Shown piece by piece: positions 11,133 to 25,900 of a stretch of 43,021 nucleotides of DNA; the stretch's first letter is position 1, and each line of letters opens with the position of its first letter. A program made the position numbers and the translations under genes. The DNA is from Didymodactylos carnosus. Lineage: Eukaryota; Rotifera; Eurotatoria; Philodinida; Philodinidae. The stretch lies in contig CAJNOQ010000703.1 of assembly GCA_905250885.1 (NCBI GenBank), positions 1 to 43,021 of the forward strand, read 5' to 3'. Under the pieces are notes generated by a model, which was given only the letters and a program-made list of their open reading frames with translations, was not told the DNA's origin and did no database searches.

Positions 11133-12570
11133 TAAGCTTGTAGTCGTTCAAAAGACAAATCGAATTGACTTTTTTTTTGTAACACATTAATCAAGTTTTT
11201 TTTTTTCTTTTTCATCTGTTTATCGTTTCAAATATATATACAACAGAACATAACAACATATATACTTTGAATCATTTCAAAACAAAAAACAAAAGAATAA
11301 AACACGTAACACCGAATCATATGCAAACAACAACAAGAAATAAAAAGAAAAAGAAGAACGCCACAACGAACCGGCAAATACTTTCAATTTTAGATGATTT
11401 ATGTGTATGATAATTGAAAAAGAAATTTATTTTATTTTTTTTTAGAGAAAAAAAATAAGAAAATAACTCAATTCTTTGGATTTTCTCATAATACAGAAAA
11501 ACACATAAGGACTAGTTATGTGGCATTGCTAAAGAAACAAACATAAAATGAAAGAAATAAAACTGTAGAAGTTTAATGGCTCACAGACTCAAATGATGCT
11601 CAAAGCCTAAAGGAAATAGATTACAAAAAAAAATTTCTTCCTACTCCTCACAGGTCTTATCAGTCCAACAAACGACCTAAATATTAAATCAAACACATCA
11701 TTCAAATACACGATTAGTTTCGAGCAAAAAAAGAGATAGTGATTAGTGGAAAGAAAAAAAAATACTAGAAACAACAAGTACAACCTGATTTTGTAGAACA
11801 TAAAAAATATTTAATTATTATTTTCTGAATTATATAAAAAAACAAAACAAAACAAAAAAAAAAAAATGACCAGAACAATGAAGAAAAAGAAAAACAGAAA
11901 TCATTCATAATTAAAAATATATATAGGCTCATTCATGAAGAAGAAAAAAAAAGAAAAGAATCAATCTCATGTACACTCTGTTCTTAAACATTTCTTTTAA
12001 AATTACTCTCAATTTAGCTCTAGAAGAGAGAAATATAAATGACTACAAAATAGAATATTTTTAAAGTGAGAACGAATACGAAGATACCAATGTGATACAC
12101 AATATGTTGACTGTTCTCTAAAATCTAGTTTAACTCTATCTAATAAAAAAACAAAAACAAATAAAATACTGTTTAATCTTTACGTTCAATATACAGTTCA
12201 GAATGATGTCAATCGAATATAATGAAGAAAAAAGAAAACAAAAATGTACAGAGAAAATTGTTGCGTATAATCACTCTTCAACAAACAACAAATATTGCAA
12301 AATCACGTAGGAATTTGTGTATCGTTAGTTTTGGCATTAAAAATAGATTGATAAAACAACATTAATAAGAGAATAAATCACATGTAAAAAAAGAAAGAAG
12401 AAAACAGACAACAAAGAAAGACATGACGAGTTGTTCGTTATAACAGGGAAAGAAAGAAGAAATCAACAAATAACTCGCTATTTTTTGATTAAATACTGTT
12501 CACACTCCTGTTAGACAACACAAGGTTAGAAATAAAACAGAGAGAGAGAGAGAGAAAGAAAGAGAAACGA
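11133..12570. other. A-rich stretch downstream of the zinc-finger gene
   Basis: There is no coding exon. The + strand is dominated by A-rich AAAGAAAAAGAAG runs, so the minus strand is T-rich; part of this is probably the 3' UTR of the zinc-finger gene ending at 12571. A short AG repeat sits at about 12538-12556. Confidence 0.5.
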
Positions 12571-15500
12571 CTAGGAATGAACTAATGGTGCTGTTAATAA
12601 ATTTTTTGTTGATTGATCATCAATGACATCATAATGTGACGATGGTTTCCTTAGTTTTTTATTTGGTTCTAATTTTGATAATGTACGTTTTGTTCCTTTT
12701 TGACGATTATTGGTATTACTGTTACATGTTAATAAAATATCATTATGATCAGTTTTTATTGAAAAATTTAATGGTTCTTCATCATCTCGTTGATTTTCAT
12801 CTTCTAAATCATCCGTTTCTTCATCATCCATTTCTTCTTGTTCCTCATCTTTGTCACTCATAATGTCCAATTCATCGTCACATTTATCAATTGGTTCTAA
12901 TTTTACTTTATTTGGTACAAATATTTCAGTTTGTTGTTGAACCAATGATGATTTAGAAAATAATGGTTGAGTTACTGTTGTTGTTATAGCAGCAGTGTTT
13001 GATGACGAATTTTTTATTAAATTTCGAGCATTTGTTGTTGTTACCGTTGTTGTTGTTGTTGAAATGGATGATATTGATGAATTTGACGGTATTAATGAAC
13101 GATGACTTGAACGTAGATGTGAATACCAATCTTTGGGTATATTAAATGTTGAATTACATAAATCGCAACGATGTGGACGTACACCACTATCATGTGTTTT
13201 AACGTGACTATTAAAATTTCCAATTGTCCGATAACTTTTCAAACATAGAGGGCAATTATAAGGTTTTTCTCCCTAAAAGAAAAAAGAAAGTTTAAATGAA
13301 TAATAATAGCATGTGTGTTTGGAAAGTTAATAAAAAAAAATCATAAAAATAATAGGAAAATGTTATTTGAAGACACTAAGATTCATTAGGATACGACACA
13401 ATAAATAAAATTTCACATTACCGTATGTATTCTTGTATGAATTTGTAAATCACCCGAATTTGTGAATCTTTTTTCACAATATGTACTGTAAACAAATATA
13501 AAAATAAAGATGTAAACATTGTAAATTAAAACAAATTATCAAGATATAATTACCATGGATAAGGTTTATCATTTGTGTGACGTCGAACATGTATTTGAAT
13601 ATTTGTAACAACTTTTTCACATAGACCACATTGATATTTCTTCAAATTTCCTAATTGTTTAGCCATAAATATTTGTTTTTGTCCTGTCTGATTAATTGCT
13701 GTTATTGTTAGACCATTCGATGTTGGTGTTGTTAAAATACTTGATGTTAAATTTTGTTGTTTATTTGTTGATGTTTTTCGTGATATGTTTTTTTTTGTTG
13801 AAACACTTGTATTACTACAGCTGCTGCTTGTACTGGCCGTCGACGATACAGATGAATCATCTTGATCATCATTCAGTAACACTGGAGATGGAGATTTCCT
13901 TGTCGTTTTCAATGTGGATGAAACAACTGATGGTGATATAGATGTGAGAACTGGAGGTGGTGTATCTCTTGGACTTACAGGAACTGATGAAGGCGATGAT
14001 AATAATAATGATGATGATGGCGATAAATGATTATTTGGTACTGTTGAAACACTTATTGATGGACTCTTTTTTGAACTGGAAGTATTCACTGTCAAAATTG
14101 GAATTTTATCGCATTTACGACGACCTCGTGTTCTCGTAGGATTTGACAATGGATTATTTGACGATGTCGTAGGCGACATTGATACTAAAACATAAGAATA
14201 AAACATTATCAAATAAATCTGTATCTCATATCTCACATGTGTACACCAATTGATTGTGTCATTTCGCAGTGACTAAACATCTCTTTCGAAAGCTATAACT
14301 TATTTAGATTTATTGAAGGATAAATCAACTGAAGCATGCGGATAAGAGATCGTGCATCGACACTTCAACATTCTTAAATTGGTTCAACAGATAATATGGT
14401 CATTTCTTTTATTAAGGGACAAAGCAAAAAAAAAGGGAAAAGCCCTCTTAGCTCTCGCATGCAAAGTCAAACGCGCACACTATAAATCTTACCAAATATC
14501 AAATTATTTAAACTAAAAATGTAATATATTAGGCGATCGCTCTCGAACATGTACTATGGTACATTTATTTAAGAAAAATTTATAAAAATTATTGTTTAAC
14601 TTACATGCGTTATCTGCTATACCAATTGACGAAGTTTGATTATTAGACAATAATGTATCATTATCTCCCTTGTTATTCTGACCATCGTTTATCGTGTTTG
14701 ATTCACTATCAAATGTACTTGTATTCTAAATAAAAGATAGATTTTTTTCAATTAAGACAACGTCTCTTATTTTTTGTCTATGTTACCGGAAGTAATGATG
14801 CAACTATTCTTTCAATTTGATTGCCTTTAGTTGCACGATCAATGAATGAATTCAACAAACGACTAGATGACGAGGAAGATGAGATCGATGTATTTGCATT
14901 TGTTAAAATAGATAAATTCGAAGGTGATTGAGCTGTTGGTATCGTTATTGATCGATCATAATAATGAGCCATATTTGTTATTGGTTTTTGAATATCATTG
15001 TGTTCATTAGATAATACATTTGTTTTCATTGTTTCTTTCAACAAATTGATACAAGAATAATTATTTATATGTGATTTGCTATCTTCACCATTTGTTTTCT
15101 AGAAAATGTAAATTTACAGTAATTTAGTTGACTTTTGAAGAACAATCGCAACTAAGACGAAACGATGATGATATATATTCTTAAATCTGTAACTTATTGA
15201 TATTTTACTCTTTTATTTATTTTGAAAATCTAAATTGTCCAATACACAAACTTACTATTGTTAACGTATTTAACTCATTTGCTTGTGTAATAACATTTTT
15301 TATTTCCAATGGTTCAACAATGAAATTTTTTTTTGAATCTTTTTTAAATTTCTTCTTCTTATGTTTACTTGCACTATCGTCATTATCACCACTATTTGAA
15401 TGATTTTTTTTTCTTGGACTTGTACGATGTTTTATCATCGAGGATGTTAATGTTGCTTGTTGGAATAAGGAATTTCTTGTCGTCATTCTCGTTTGTGTCG

Positions 15501-16316
15501 CTTTTAATGGTGTGGATGGCATTTTAACAATTAATTGAACACTTTTTGTTCCATTATTAGCATTATTATTTAACTGAATATGTTTCGGTTCACCTTTTCG
15601 TTTTGAACGTGTAGCAGTCGACACTGTAACAGCTTCAGTTGTTACTGTTGTGATGACTGAGTCATTTGGAATAACTGATTCTCTCGATGATGAATCTAAA
15701 TTTTCTTTACAAGACAAAATTTTTAATTCAAAATTATTTCTTTTTGCTAATGATACCGATTGTGTACGTGAACGTTGTTCATTTTGTTTTGATTTCACGA
15801 TTAATTCGGATGTTGAATAGGAACGTTTTCTACTGGCAGTAGATGTTGTTATTGATAATAATTTTTTTGTTGATACTTTTTGTTCATAATAATGTAATTG
15901 TTGATTAACAATTTGTAATGTTTTTCGATATTTACATCGTAATAATTTTTGTGTACTTGAAAATGTTTGGTATGTTAAATAGAGTTTATTTAATAAATCC
16001 GAACATGAATAACAAATAATATGTGAATATTGATCATTTTCAATATCATCAGGCAATTGAATACATAAATATTGTACAATTAAATCACGATAACGAATTT
16101 TACACAATGATGGATTTGATGAAGTATAGTGACGATGAATTGAATCGCATGATGAAGAAGTAGATTGTAATGGTGATGTCGTTGGTATAAGATCACGTAA
16201 TGTATAAATATTGTAGAAATGATGTATACATGATTTATAATGAAATGTATCTTTTAATAATATATAACATAATCGGCAACGATCTTTTATATTCGACATT
16301 GTTGACATCACAGATT
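12571..16316 (-). CDS. ZAD domain plus C2H2 zinc-finger protein
   Basis: Probable nuclear DNA-binding regulator. Coding exons from 5' to 3': ATG at 16308 to 15256, 15098-14787, 14725-14605, 14184-13554, 13485-13422, 13272-12571; all phases agree, 960 residues. An N-terminal ZAD-type module (about 10-145) has CRLC (Cys11/Cys14) and a second pair in HIICYSC, followed by the leucine-rich helix typical of ZAD dimerisation domains. A long Ser/Thr/Asn-rich linker (about 150-670) follows. Four C2H2 fingers are packed from about 680 to 785: the first is short (9 instead of 12 residues between Cys and His pairs), then CTYC, CPLC and CDLC fingers joined by HTNDKPYP, HTGEKPY and HDSGVRPH linkers. The C-terminus has an acidic Asp/Glu tract then EEPLNFSIK, faintly like a CtBP-type motif (inference). 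ZNF276 of vertebrates is the best-known non-arthropod ZAD/C2H2 protein, but I cannot claim orthology. The splice between CCATG and TACAT reconstitutes the finger-2 cysteine, supporting the model. Confidence 0.9.
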
Positions 16317-16318
16317 CT
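16317..16318 (-). promoter_or_regulatory. AG acceptor 8 nt before the zinc-finger start codon
   Basis: On the minus strand TTTATTTCAG precedes AATCTGTG and then the ATG at 16308. It marks a 5'-UTR intron or a trans-splice acceptor and supports this ATG over the longer upstream open frame, whose first residues would read through the acceptor tract. Confidence 0.55.
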
Positions 16319-19300
16319 GAAATAAAAATAAAAAATATCATAAAAATCATACGTTGAATAAGAGAAACAGAAGAAAAAAAAAGATGTATGAACCATTCAT
16401 CAGAAAGAGTACTGTACGACTAAAGTAAGGAAAGATGTTTTTGTAGTTGACGAAGCGTATCGGAACTTGGTAAGATCAAATTTTACTCATGTCTCTTTTC
16501 TCTCTGCAGAGAAAAATTATGAAGACATTTATGTAAAAATTGAACATAAGTTTGCACACTTTTTTTTTTTACTGTAAAAACAGCAATTTCCTGAAACAAA
16601 AATACATCTTATTAGGTTTTTAGTGTTAGTGAACAGAACATTTGAAGGAACGTGTATAAGGAGTACTATTTTGTTCTCTATAGGTTTGAAACAAGCAATA
16701 AATTGTTTAAGTTATTAGATAAAAAATTCTTTTTCAGCATAAATATTAACTACAGAAGTTTTAATGAATTAGTCAATTTTCATAAATGTTTTAAGGCTAA
16801 TTCGATAATTCCAATAATATTTCATTTCAGGTTTTGAGGTTAAGCTCACAGTAAATTAGAAAGCTAAAAAGTAATTTTCAAAATTCATCCAACATACACA
16901 AAATTCTTGTACTATTTACACAAGAAAAAATAAAGTAGGTAAAACTTTCTATATCTTGTTCATTATTTGACTATTCAGTGCTTTCACATCTATTTTTCTG
17001 TTCACTATTAGAAAAATAATAAACGCGTCTTCAAAACAACAAACAGATTCTCTAAAGAGTAGAATCAACTAATTGTAGCAAGAAAAACGTCGAAAAATTA
17101 TAACATACTCATGGTAAAATTTGTAAAAGAAAACCTATTAGAGCACCTTATTATAATAGTAAATATTCAGATGTGTTGAAAACGTTTCGTGTGCTAGACT
17201 ATTTCTCTATTCTTAACTTCATTGGTTTCCTTTTTTGTTTTTACTATGGACATCCTGATAGGCCCGAGAGGCAAAAATAAAGCTAATTATCTTCATTACT
17301 ATTTTTCTAATCTACTTTCCACTCGTTTATCTAATCACTACTATTAAAAGCCGATAAACTGATTCTTGTACGATGAAACTACTAAGATTCAAGTCTATTA
17401 AACCTCACGGGTCCGGTACCATACTTGAGAGAAGAGAAGCGAAAATTTGCTATACAAAGATATGTACGATAAAAATTAAAAACAAAAAAAAAATGGGCAA
17501 AAAGTTCATGTTCAATCTGTGCACAAAAAAATGACTAGCGATTCGGTGACGGCGGATTTAGTAAAAAAATTTTGGTGTTGAAAAAAAATTGAAAAAAAAA
17601 ACACAGTCCAGAAAACTTCTACTTTTAAACATGTGGGATTGATGAGTTTCTATGGGAAAGATACTATGGAATTGAAATTTCTGACACCAGTATAGTCACC
17701 CGCCGAAATTCACCGCTGTAGCGATTGCATTACTGTAATTCTACAGAGATAATAGAAAAATTATTTGCCACTATCAGTGATAATAGGCTCTTATAAACAC
17801 ATTAACTATATGGGGGATGCTATCAAGTTTTATTTTCATTGCTCATGGTATAGATGTAATTTACCCTTCTTGTTTAAGAAAAAATTGAATTAAATTCAAA
17901 GTCTTATTGAATCACATACATTTACCCAGTCAACCATCCAATCAATGCACGTATGATAAATGGTATAATCCAGATAACATACATATACTGTAGTTAAAAT
18001 TTTTAGTGATTAAGACTTTGAAGTTTCTGTTTTGATGATTTTGGTCACTAGGAAGGGTAGTCTGAGTGTTAAAGTATCACTACTTAACTATATGGTACAA
18101 TAACAAAACAAAAACAAACATTGTATTTATACGATCGTTTGCAGAAGAACATTATTGAGAAGTAGAAGAAGAAAAAATCATCCCGTGTATGTGAGAATGA
18201 AACTTCTTTATTTTGGATATTTTATTTATCTATTTGTGTTTAGATGGCATTATCAAAGTGAATCGATAAATAGCTAACGTTTCTACAATTTCAACACTAT
18301 TTATTTTCTTCTACGTTTCCAAGTTGCTTCAATTAGCCATCGTAACATCAGTAAATCACTCAAGAGATGATATCAGGAGTTCCACCTTGATTTATTCATG
18401 AATGAGACATTGTTAATATCTTTCTACTATACAGTATTCTACAAAAAATATTCTCACTCCGGCTGTTTGGCTTCTCAAGTTCTAGTTTATATTTTCACAA
18501 AAATATCTATAATTTGATTTAAAAATAGGAATGCTCAATCGTTTCTCAATCAACTTTGCATTATACTTTCACAAACGTAGCATCTATTCCACTAATAAAT
18601 TTTAATATGTATACCTGTCTGTTCTTTTAAATTCTATTTTTGATACGTCAGATAACGCTTGAATTGAAGTCAGGCTTTCCTTTAAATGAACGAATGCAAA
18701 GATTCGTGATTATATTTTTGTGTCAGTATTGTGCAAAGTTGATATGTATATCATTGTAGAGATAATGACTATTAGCTTCTCAAGCTTATTGTACCAAAAT
18801 ATTTCAGTATTGCTATTAACATTTAATTCAAATCTTGTCTAGTACGGTCCTTAAGCTTAAAACTTTAGGAAAATAATCTGCAAACATAAGAGACTATTTC
18901 TTAAAAAATTTAGGTTAGAAGAAAGTCTCAGGATGAAGTCATTCATATATTTTTGAAATTAATCTAATGGAAAAAATGACTATCATCCACAAGATAGCTG
19001 TAAAAGTAATAAAAATGTATCTTGGGAACTACTTGTCTAAATAAGCTAAAACTTCAGGATAATCAGCACATAATGAGGTCTACATTCGCATAAAATTTAA
19101 ATTTGTTAACTATTCAAGTTGTTGAGTTACAAGGATGAGAATACTTGTACAAAGTGCTATATATAACATCGCGCTCAAAATAAATCTCAATAATCACGTC
19201 TCATTCTCTTAGGAAAATACAGGACTAAATTTTTGTGGATAGATCATTCATAAAAAAAGTATCATACCTTAAGTTTTTCTAAAGATTACAAAATACGAAA

Positions 19301-20111
19301 TAGTAACAAAAATTGAGATAATTTTATCAAGATTTTTTGGCAATACAAGTACATTAACAATTTTTTTACACAAATAATCAGTATTATCCGTTAATTATAA
19401 AAATAAAATAGTCAATATTTCACAAGGACAAAGTTTTCTACATCGATAAATATCGTACCTGTATATAATTTTTTTCTTTTGCGCACGTACGTGTCCGATG
19501 AAAAGATAGAAAAAAAAAAATGTATAGTCTGCTGTACTCTTGGAAATATGTTCACAATAGCACACAAGAAAAAATACTTCTAACGCAAAAATCCTTTGGG
19601 TTTTTTTTATTATGTTGTTCAGTAGTACGTTCTCTATGGTGTTATTATTTTTTCTGTTCCTTTTTTTTACGGGCTTTTTTCCACGTCACAAATACATACA
19701 AAAAAAAAGTTTTTTTTTTACGGAAAATCCGATGATACATATAGATATGAACACACACCCACACGCACATACATGAGAGTTAAAAGAAACTTGTTCTCTA
19801 TTTGGCTAGTTCTGCTGTTGATGTTTCATGTCAAAGTCGTGAACAGAACAGTTTTCCAGTTTCATTTTTTTTTTTTTTTCTTCTTTCCCATTAAAATATA
19901 TACATAATATTGTAATGTCGATGTACGTAATAACACATAGACATACGGAGAAAAAGCGAAAGGAAGAAAAGAAGAAACTGAAGGAAATGCAATTTCGAAA
20001 GACCAGATAGTTTTTTAAAATACAATAAAAAAATTGAACAACAAGAAGAAAAATCATCTTATTCTTTTTTTTCTTGTTACTTCTGTGCACATCGCGTGTA
20101 TAATTTTTCTC

Positions 20112-20132
20112 CCTCTCTCTCTCTCTCTCTCT
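20112..20132. repeat. (CT)n microsatellite
   Basis: A CT dinucleotide tract in the gene-poor region; it gives spurious Leu-Ser and Arg-Glu frames on the two strands. Confidence 0.9.
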
Positions 20133-22404
20133 GTGCAAATTTCCAAGGTTTTCTTATTCTCCCCTCTTTCTCCATATTGTTTCACACACCATGACATCTC
20201 TCGGCTAAACTCTATTGTGCGTTGTATAATAAAGAAATTTGATGTGTTCTCTCATTTCTTTTTTTTTTTTTTTATATTCATGTATAGAAAAAAAATGTGT
20301 TAAAAAAAATGAATTCAAATGATCTTCTTCATTTGCACAAAATGGACGATGACAAGGGGGCTGGAATAGAAAAGTACACGGAAATGATGTATTGCATTGC
20401 AATGCGTACAAATAATAAAGTAAATGGGGCGGTGGGAAAATAATAAGAAATAAATGCAAAGAAGAAAAAAAAAAATGCAATTTTTAGTTTATATTCTTTG
20501 TTGTTACTGTACTACGAACAAACTATTTGAATTGAAGAAGAAAAATAAAACCTTTTGTGTATATTCATAATATTAATTGGACAAAATATTTTATTCTACA
20601 AGAGAATATCAACACAGAAATTGTGTTAGAAAATCTTTATGATAATAAAGTCGATGAATATCCATAATTTCTAGAAGAAATTTATCTTTTACACTTAAAA
20701 TCCTTGGAGAAAAATAGAGAACTATTAAAACTCACGAAAGAGAAATGAATTTTCACCAAACACTTTATTATATTTTGTTTAAAAAGATCATCTTTTTCAT
20801 TAGAAATGTTCTTATACAATAGCTCGATCAAATTTTTTCAACAATATTAAAATGATAAATTCTAACAGAGTATATGCTAAAGTCTGATCGAATAGTTTCT
20901 TTAATAGTTCAAATCGCATATGGAAAAAGTCTCAATTGTTTCTCATTTAGATACGAATTCTTAATCATGTTAGTAGATGTTTCCATTTAAACTTTGATGT
21001 AAAAGGTCACTATCTTAATTAACAGAAAATTGAGAAACCATCTTTATTGTAGAGAGTAATTATCTTTGATTATGATCAAGCATAGACGGATTAACGAACG
21101 ATTGTATTTCTTACCTTTTGCGTTAATGTAAATATTAGACATTTTTAAAACATCAAAAAGACAATGACATCTATTGAAAACCAAAACAGTATGCTCAACA
21201 ACGATAAAATATTTTCGTCTATAAACTGTTCAACATTAAAAAAATAACAACAACGAGAACTGATATATATATATGCGCATGTGCGTCGCCATTTTTATTG
21301 TTTTGTGTTATCGTCTGTTTTCTTTTTTTTATCTTTCTGTATATTAAGAATATTCTCTTCCTATCTATATATATAGACCCATTACCCAAAAATATATTAG
21401 AAAACAGAGATCAGTTCAGAAACAGTTAGAAAAAAACATAATAACACGCAAAGACGATACCAGTAGAAATATATGTCGCGTTCAGTATTGAATCCAGGCC
21501 AATATAAAATTTGTCTATAAGTGATATGAACGCGTATAAGAAAGAAAAGTTGATTCTTAAAATTGAACGTATCATTTTTCTCCATTCGATTTCACGGCAA
21601 AATGAATTTAGATATTAGAGATATCTATCGCCTCGCAACGTACTTTTTTTTGAATTAATATGTGTAACAGAAAAACGTTTCAAATTTAATCTAATAATCC
21701 AAGAAATTCTGCTGCTATATTTAGAAAGAGAAAATACTACGTTTACTGTCAAATGGTTTAGATTCTAAATACAGGACTTTCTTTAGCACAAACGTCTAAT
21801 GTAAAGAATTCTAAATTAGTATATATTGTTCCAAGTATTTTAATCTGTCTCAAACTTTACACAAATATTCTTTGATATATATTACATCTGTGAAATTAGC
21901 ATCTCGATTAGCGATCTGCATTAGCCGAACATCGTCATGAATAAATCTGGAGACTTGAAAAAAATTTGGGTTACACTTTTTTTTTCATCATTATGGACAA
22001 AAAAAAAAAACACGTTTTTCCCAACATATGAAAAAAATGTTCATACAGGTCAATGATTTTGATGTAAATGCTAAATTGCAGAACTGTAAAACTGATATAG
22101 TTGAAAACTCTTGAAAGATAATACTTTGTTAAACAACAAGTATTGATATATTTGAAGCAAAACTAAAATTCAAAGGTATAATAATTTAAACGGAACTTTT
22201 TTCTTATTTACGGATTCGAAAAGATCAGAAAATTTGCTTTTTTTTTAACAGTTACAATTAGTTTCGATGATCAAATGTACAAGTTTTATACAGTTCTGTG
22301 CTAGCGTAACGGTTCTGCAGTTACAGATAATCATAATTTTTGTATACCCAGAATGAATATTTAACGGCCTCTTTTCTACAAATCGTTTTTTATACTATAT
22401 CATA

Positions 22405-22440
22405 GATTTAAATCAATCTCTCAGGGATTGATTTAAGTTC
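22405..22440. repeat. Small palindrome
   Basis: AAATCAATC and GGATTGATTT face each other around a 6-nt centre, forming a 9-10 bp stem. It is isolated, with no terminator or RNA context I can identify. Confidence 0.6.
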
Positions 22441-22794
22441 ATCATGTGAACAGATCATAAAAATTTTCATCCAATTATCTATAATTGTTCGCGTTTTAAA
22501 TTAAATTAGACACTTAAATCTATGAAATACTAAAACTGGTATTGATTTTCCTATCTGTCTGGTTTTTAGGCATTTCTAGTTAAAAATTTGAAAAAGTTGA
22601 CTGAGTGAAACTCAAAGATTTGTCTTCTCTGTAACAAGGAAAATCAACCTTGATCATGCAGTGTAGTTTTCTTTAGATTTTTAAACAAAAGAAACAGATT
22701 AGCGAACGATTGCATCGTTCATGATAAAAATGTACTTTACTTATGCTTACCCGCAGTAGCTCTGAAGCTGCCGATAACAAGAAAATGTCATGTA

Positions 22795-22915
22795 CACTCA
22801 TTGGTGCACTTTAGGTCTTGTAGGAAAATGCTGATAACTCTGTAATGCAAAAACGAACAAAGTGGCGCCACGTCTTATTTTAAAGAGAACAGTTTGTTCT
22901 CTAAATCTACATATT
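22795..22915 (-). repeat. Dispersed repeat related to the 10.2-11.1 kb element
   Basis: Read on the minus strand this matches 10438-10560 on the plus strand: both contain AAAATAAGACGT, a TTTGC/TTGCG patch, then AGCATTTTCCTACA and CCTAAA and end near CAATGAGTG or CAACGAATG. The copies are diverged and inverted relative to each other, so this is a dispersed repeat family, probably a decayed relative of the TTAA element. Confidence 0.7.
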
Positions 22916-25900
22916 AAAAAAAAAAGAAGAAAATCACTGCAGAACAATAGTACTCTTTGACACTTCACACGTACTTTTGTAAAAACTACAAAGGCCCGCT
23001 GAAGTGCAATCGAGATTTTGACAGTATACACTTTATATTGTACCATAGTAAGTACAGGGGTGGCTCCCCCAGCGACAGTGTGTGTGGGGAAGGGGGTGGG
23101 GCATCCTGACAAATTGTCTTGTGCTCTGTACGATTTCGGTGGCATTTCCTCTTCAAAAAATTGTCGAAGCCTCTAATCCTAACCGCTTCGGGACAGTCCC
23201 GAGTAAGTGTATTAAAAAATCGTGTTTTAGTGAAAAATCATTGTGGTTTTTTACAAGAGAAGGGTCCTAATAGTGCTTTACTCTAACGAGCATCAAGAAG
23301 ATTTGCCTAACAACAATCGAGAATACGCTACAAAATAAAGAACAAGAGAAAGCTATAACGAGGTGAAGGTAAGAGTTCATAAGAAAATGACAAAGAAAAC
23401 ATAGTACAGTTTCTTAAAATACGCTATGCAGTATACAAACAAGTGGAAGAAATGCTTTTTATTTCAAAAGCAAAAGTTTTACTCAATTTTTTCTTTCCAT
23501 CTGTAAATATGTAGACACTAGGTATGCGCTGTATAAGAATTCAATAAAAAAAAGTGCATCAATTAGACAAAATATTCATCTAACTAATTCATACAATAAA
23601 TAGTGTTAGTCGAAGAATACTATTTATAAACTTATATATTTTCGCTCTGCTCTATAAAATAAAATTCGATAACGTACCATTAACTATTGATCAATTTAAC
23701 ATTAATCCGTCCTTTATACTAGTACTCACTTCTGATGTTATTTAATCTTATAAACAAAGCGGAGATAAATCAACAGAATAGTTATTGACTAGTTCCATCT
23801 TTTTTTCTTTTTCTCAAGGTGTACACATACTTGTATAATATATACATGCTTTTTTTTTCTTTCTCTTTGTTATTTATTTAACTACTCATTATATTATCAT
23901 TTCGACAATGAAATCAACTTGTAGTTAGTTAGTTATAAGGTTCTCTCTCTCACTCTCGCGTTTTTTATCAGTATATCTGCCATGTACCTTTTCTTCATTT
24001 TTTTTTTTTTTTTGTAGCGTCCATACATATATGCACACTATGCATTGTATAAAAAAAATTTTCTTACGTATTATCAATTTTTATTTTTTTCCTGTTGAAG
24101 TGCAGCACGAGAAGAAAAAAAAAAAATGATGACGAAAAAAATTAGGTGTTTATTTGTCTTTAGAAGATGACCATGGTAAACTATCCAAGACAAAAGTTGG
24201 TCAAACTTTTATTTTGTATACAAGAAAGATGGATAATATATATTAAATATATATTTTGTACAACTGTAATATCTTGTCAAAAAGATCTTCTTTTCTTTGT
24301 TCGACAATTATATTTCTTCATCCTCTTAGTAAAAGAAGAATAACGATGTTTGTCTCTTGTCTGCAACAAGAGGTATATAACAGTAATGGCAATAATTTTT
24401 CGAACATGTATCATGCAACACAGAAACAAAGTTTTACTTCAACAAAAAAATGATAAGAGAAGAGAAGAAAAAAGGAGAATAACTGTACAAATGAACAAAA
24501 ATGGTCAAGGTTATAAGGTTTAAAAGAATTATTTTTACAAAAAATTTACAGAAATTTTTTCTTTTCTAAGAGATGATGAATACAATACGAATGAAAATTT
24601 GTTATCTCAATCTGCATATATTTGTCTTGAATCACGGAGAAAATCCTTTTCTGATGGTAGAAATAATAAGTTTAAAAAAATATGACTCATTAGTACAATA
24701 ATGTAGTAGCTTCTCAAAGCTGATACAGTTTGCAGATAACGTTTTGGAAAATAAAAGAGTAAGAGTGAGAGTACATTATGTATATATATAATAGATCAAA
24801 CGATGAACAATTTAACTGATCAAAATTAAAAATGTATAAAATAAAACTCACAATTTTCAAGTAGTTTATTTGCACATGTAAAAATCGTTTTGTTACTGTT
24901 CTATTACGAAATTATGTCCTAATTACATTGTACAGAAGAGAAAAAAAACACATGATCATTATACATGATCACACTTCATAGTTTTCATTTGGATTCTTTT
25001 GTTTTTTTCTTACATTTTTTTGTATTGTTTCGAAAAATGATTTTCTTTTCTTTTTTTATACATACAAAAACTGTGTTCTTAAAAAAAACCTCATTTTTTG
25101 TTTTGTTTTTATCGCATTTCATTATCTTTTAAGCAAAACTCCAAACATTTTCTCTCTTTCTCTCGTGTACAGCAATAAAAAAAAACAAAAAACGAAATTG
25201 TACGAAGTCTAAATCATGGCATATTTTGTTGATAACATAGGAGAATGGAAAGAAAAGACGATAAATAGTAAAATTGTCGATTTTTAAAACAATGTCTTAA
25301 TGGATGTTTGATGAATTATGTGTACAATCGACATTTAGCTATTATTTCTATTGATCAATATGAGAAGTTGTTGCCTTCAGTTTTAAAATGTTAAACTTTT
25401 TATTTTTCATTCTATTCTGTGTGTTCATATTTTAAAACAATATATACAACCCTATTGTAATAAAAGTGAAGAAAAGGCAACTCTTTAATTTTCAATCTCG
25501 ACATCTTCAATATATCCAGTATCTAATTCAAGATATGAGCAATTCATTACTAAACTAATCAAATTTTGACTGAAAATATTTACTAAAATGTATTTATAAC
25601 ACAATTAATTTAAAAACATCTTTTATATCAAAAGAGTGTTGAAAAAAAAAAGAATCTGTTTATCACTTCTCTATCTAATTTCAAGATCTACTTTATAAAG
25701 TTCCAAATAATTGAACATATTTTTTAATATTATTGTATAAAATAAACTAGAAAAATATATATTATAGTTAATAAATTTCATTTTTTTATGAAATATTTTG
25801 TTTTATCTATTCTTTTTGTTTATTTAGTTAAACTATATCATTCATTGTCTTATTATTAAAAGTATAATTCAATTGACATACCCTAATCGTTTATATATAT

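Noticed and set aside
13696..14139. Plus-strand open frames over the zinc-finger gene
   Set aside because: They are antisense shadows of the Ser/Thr-rich linker exon.
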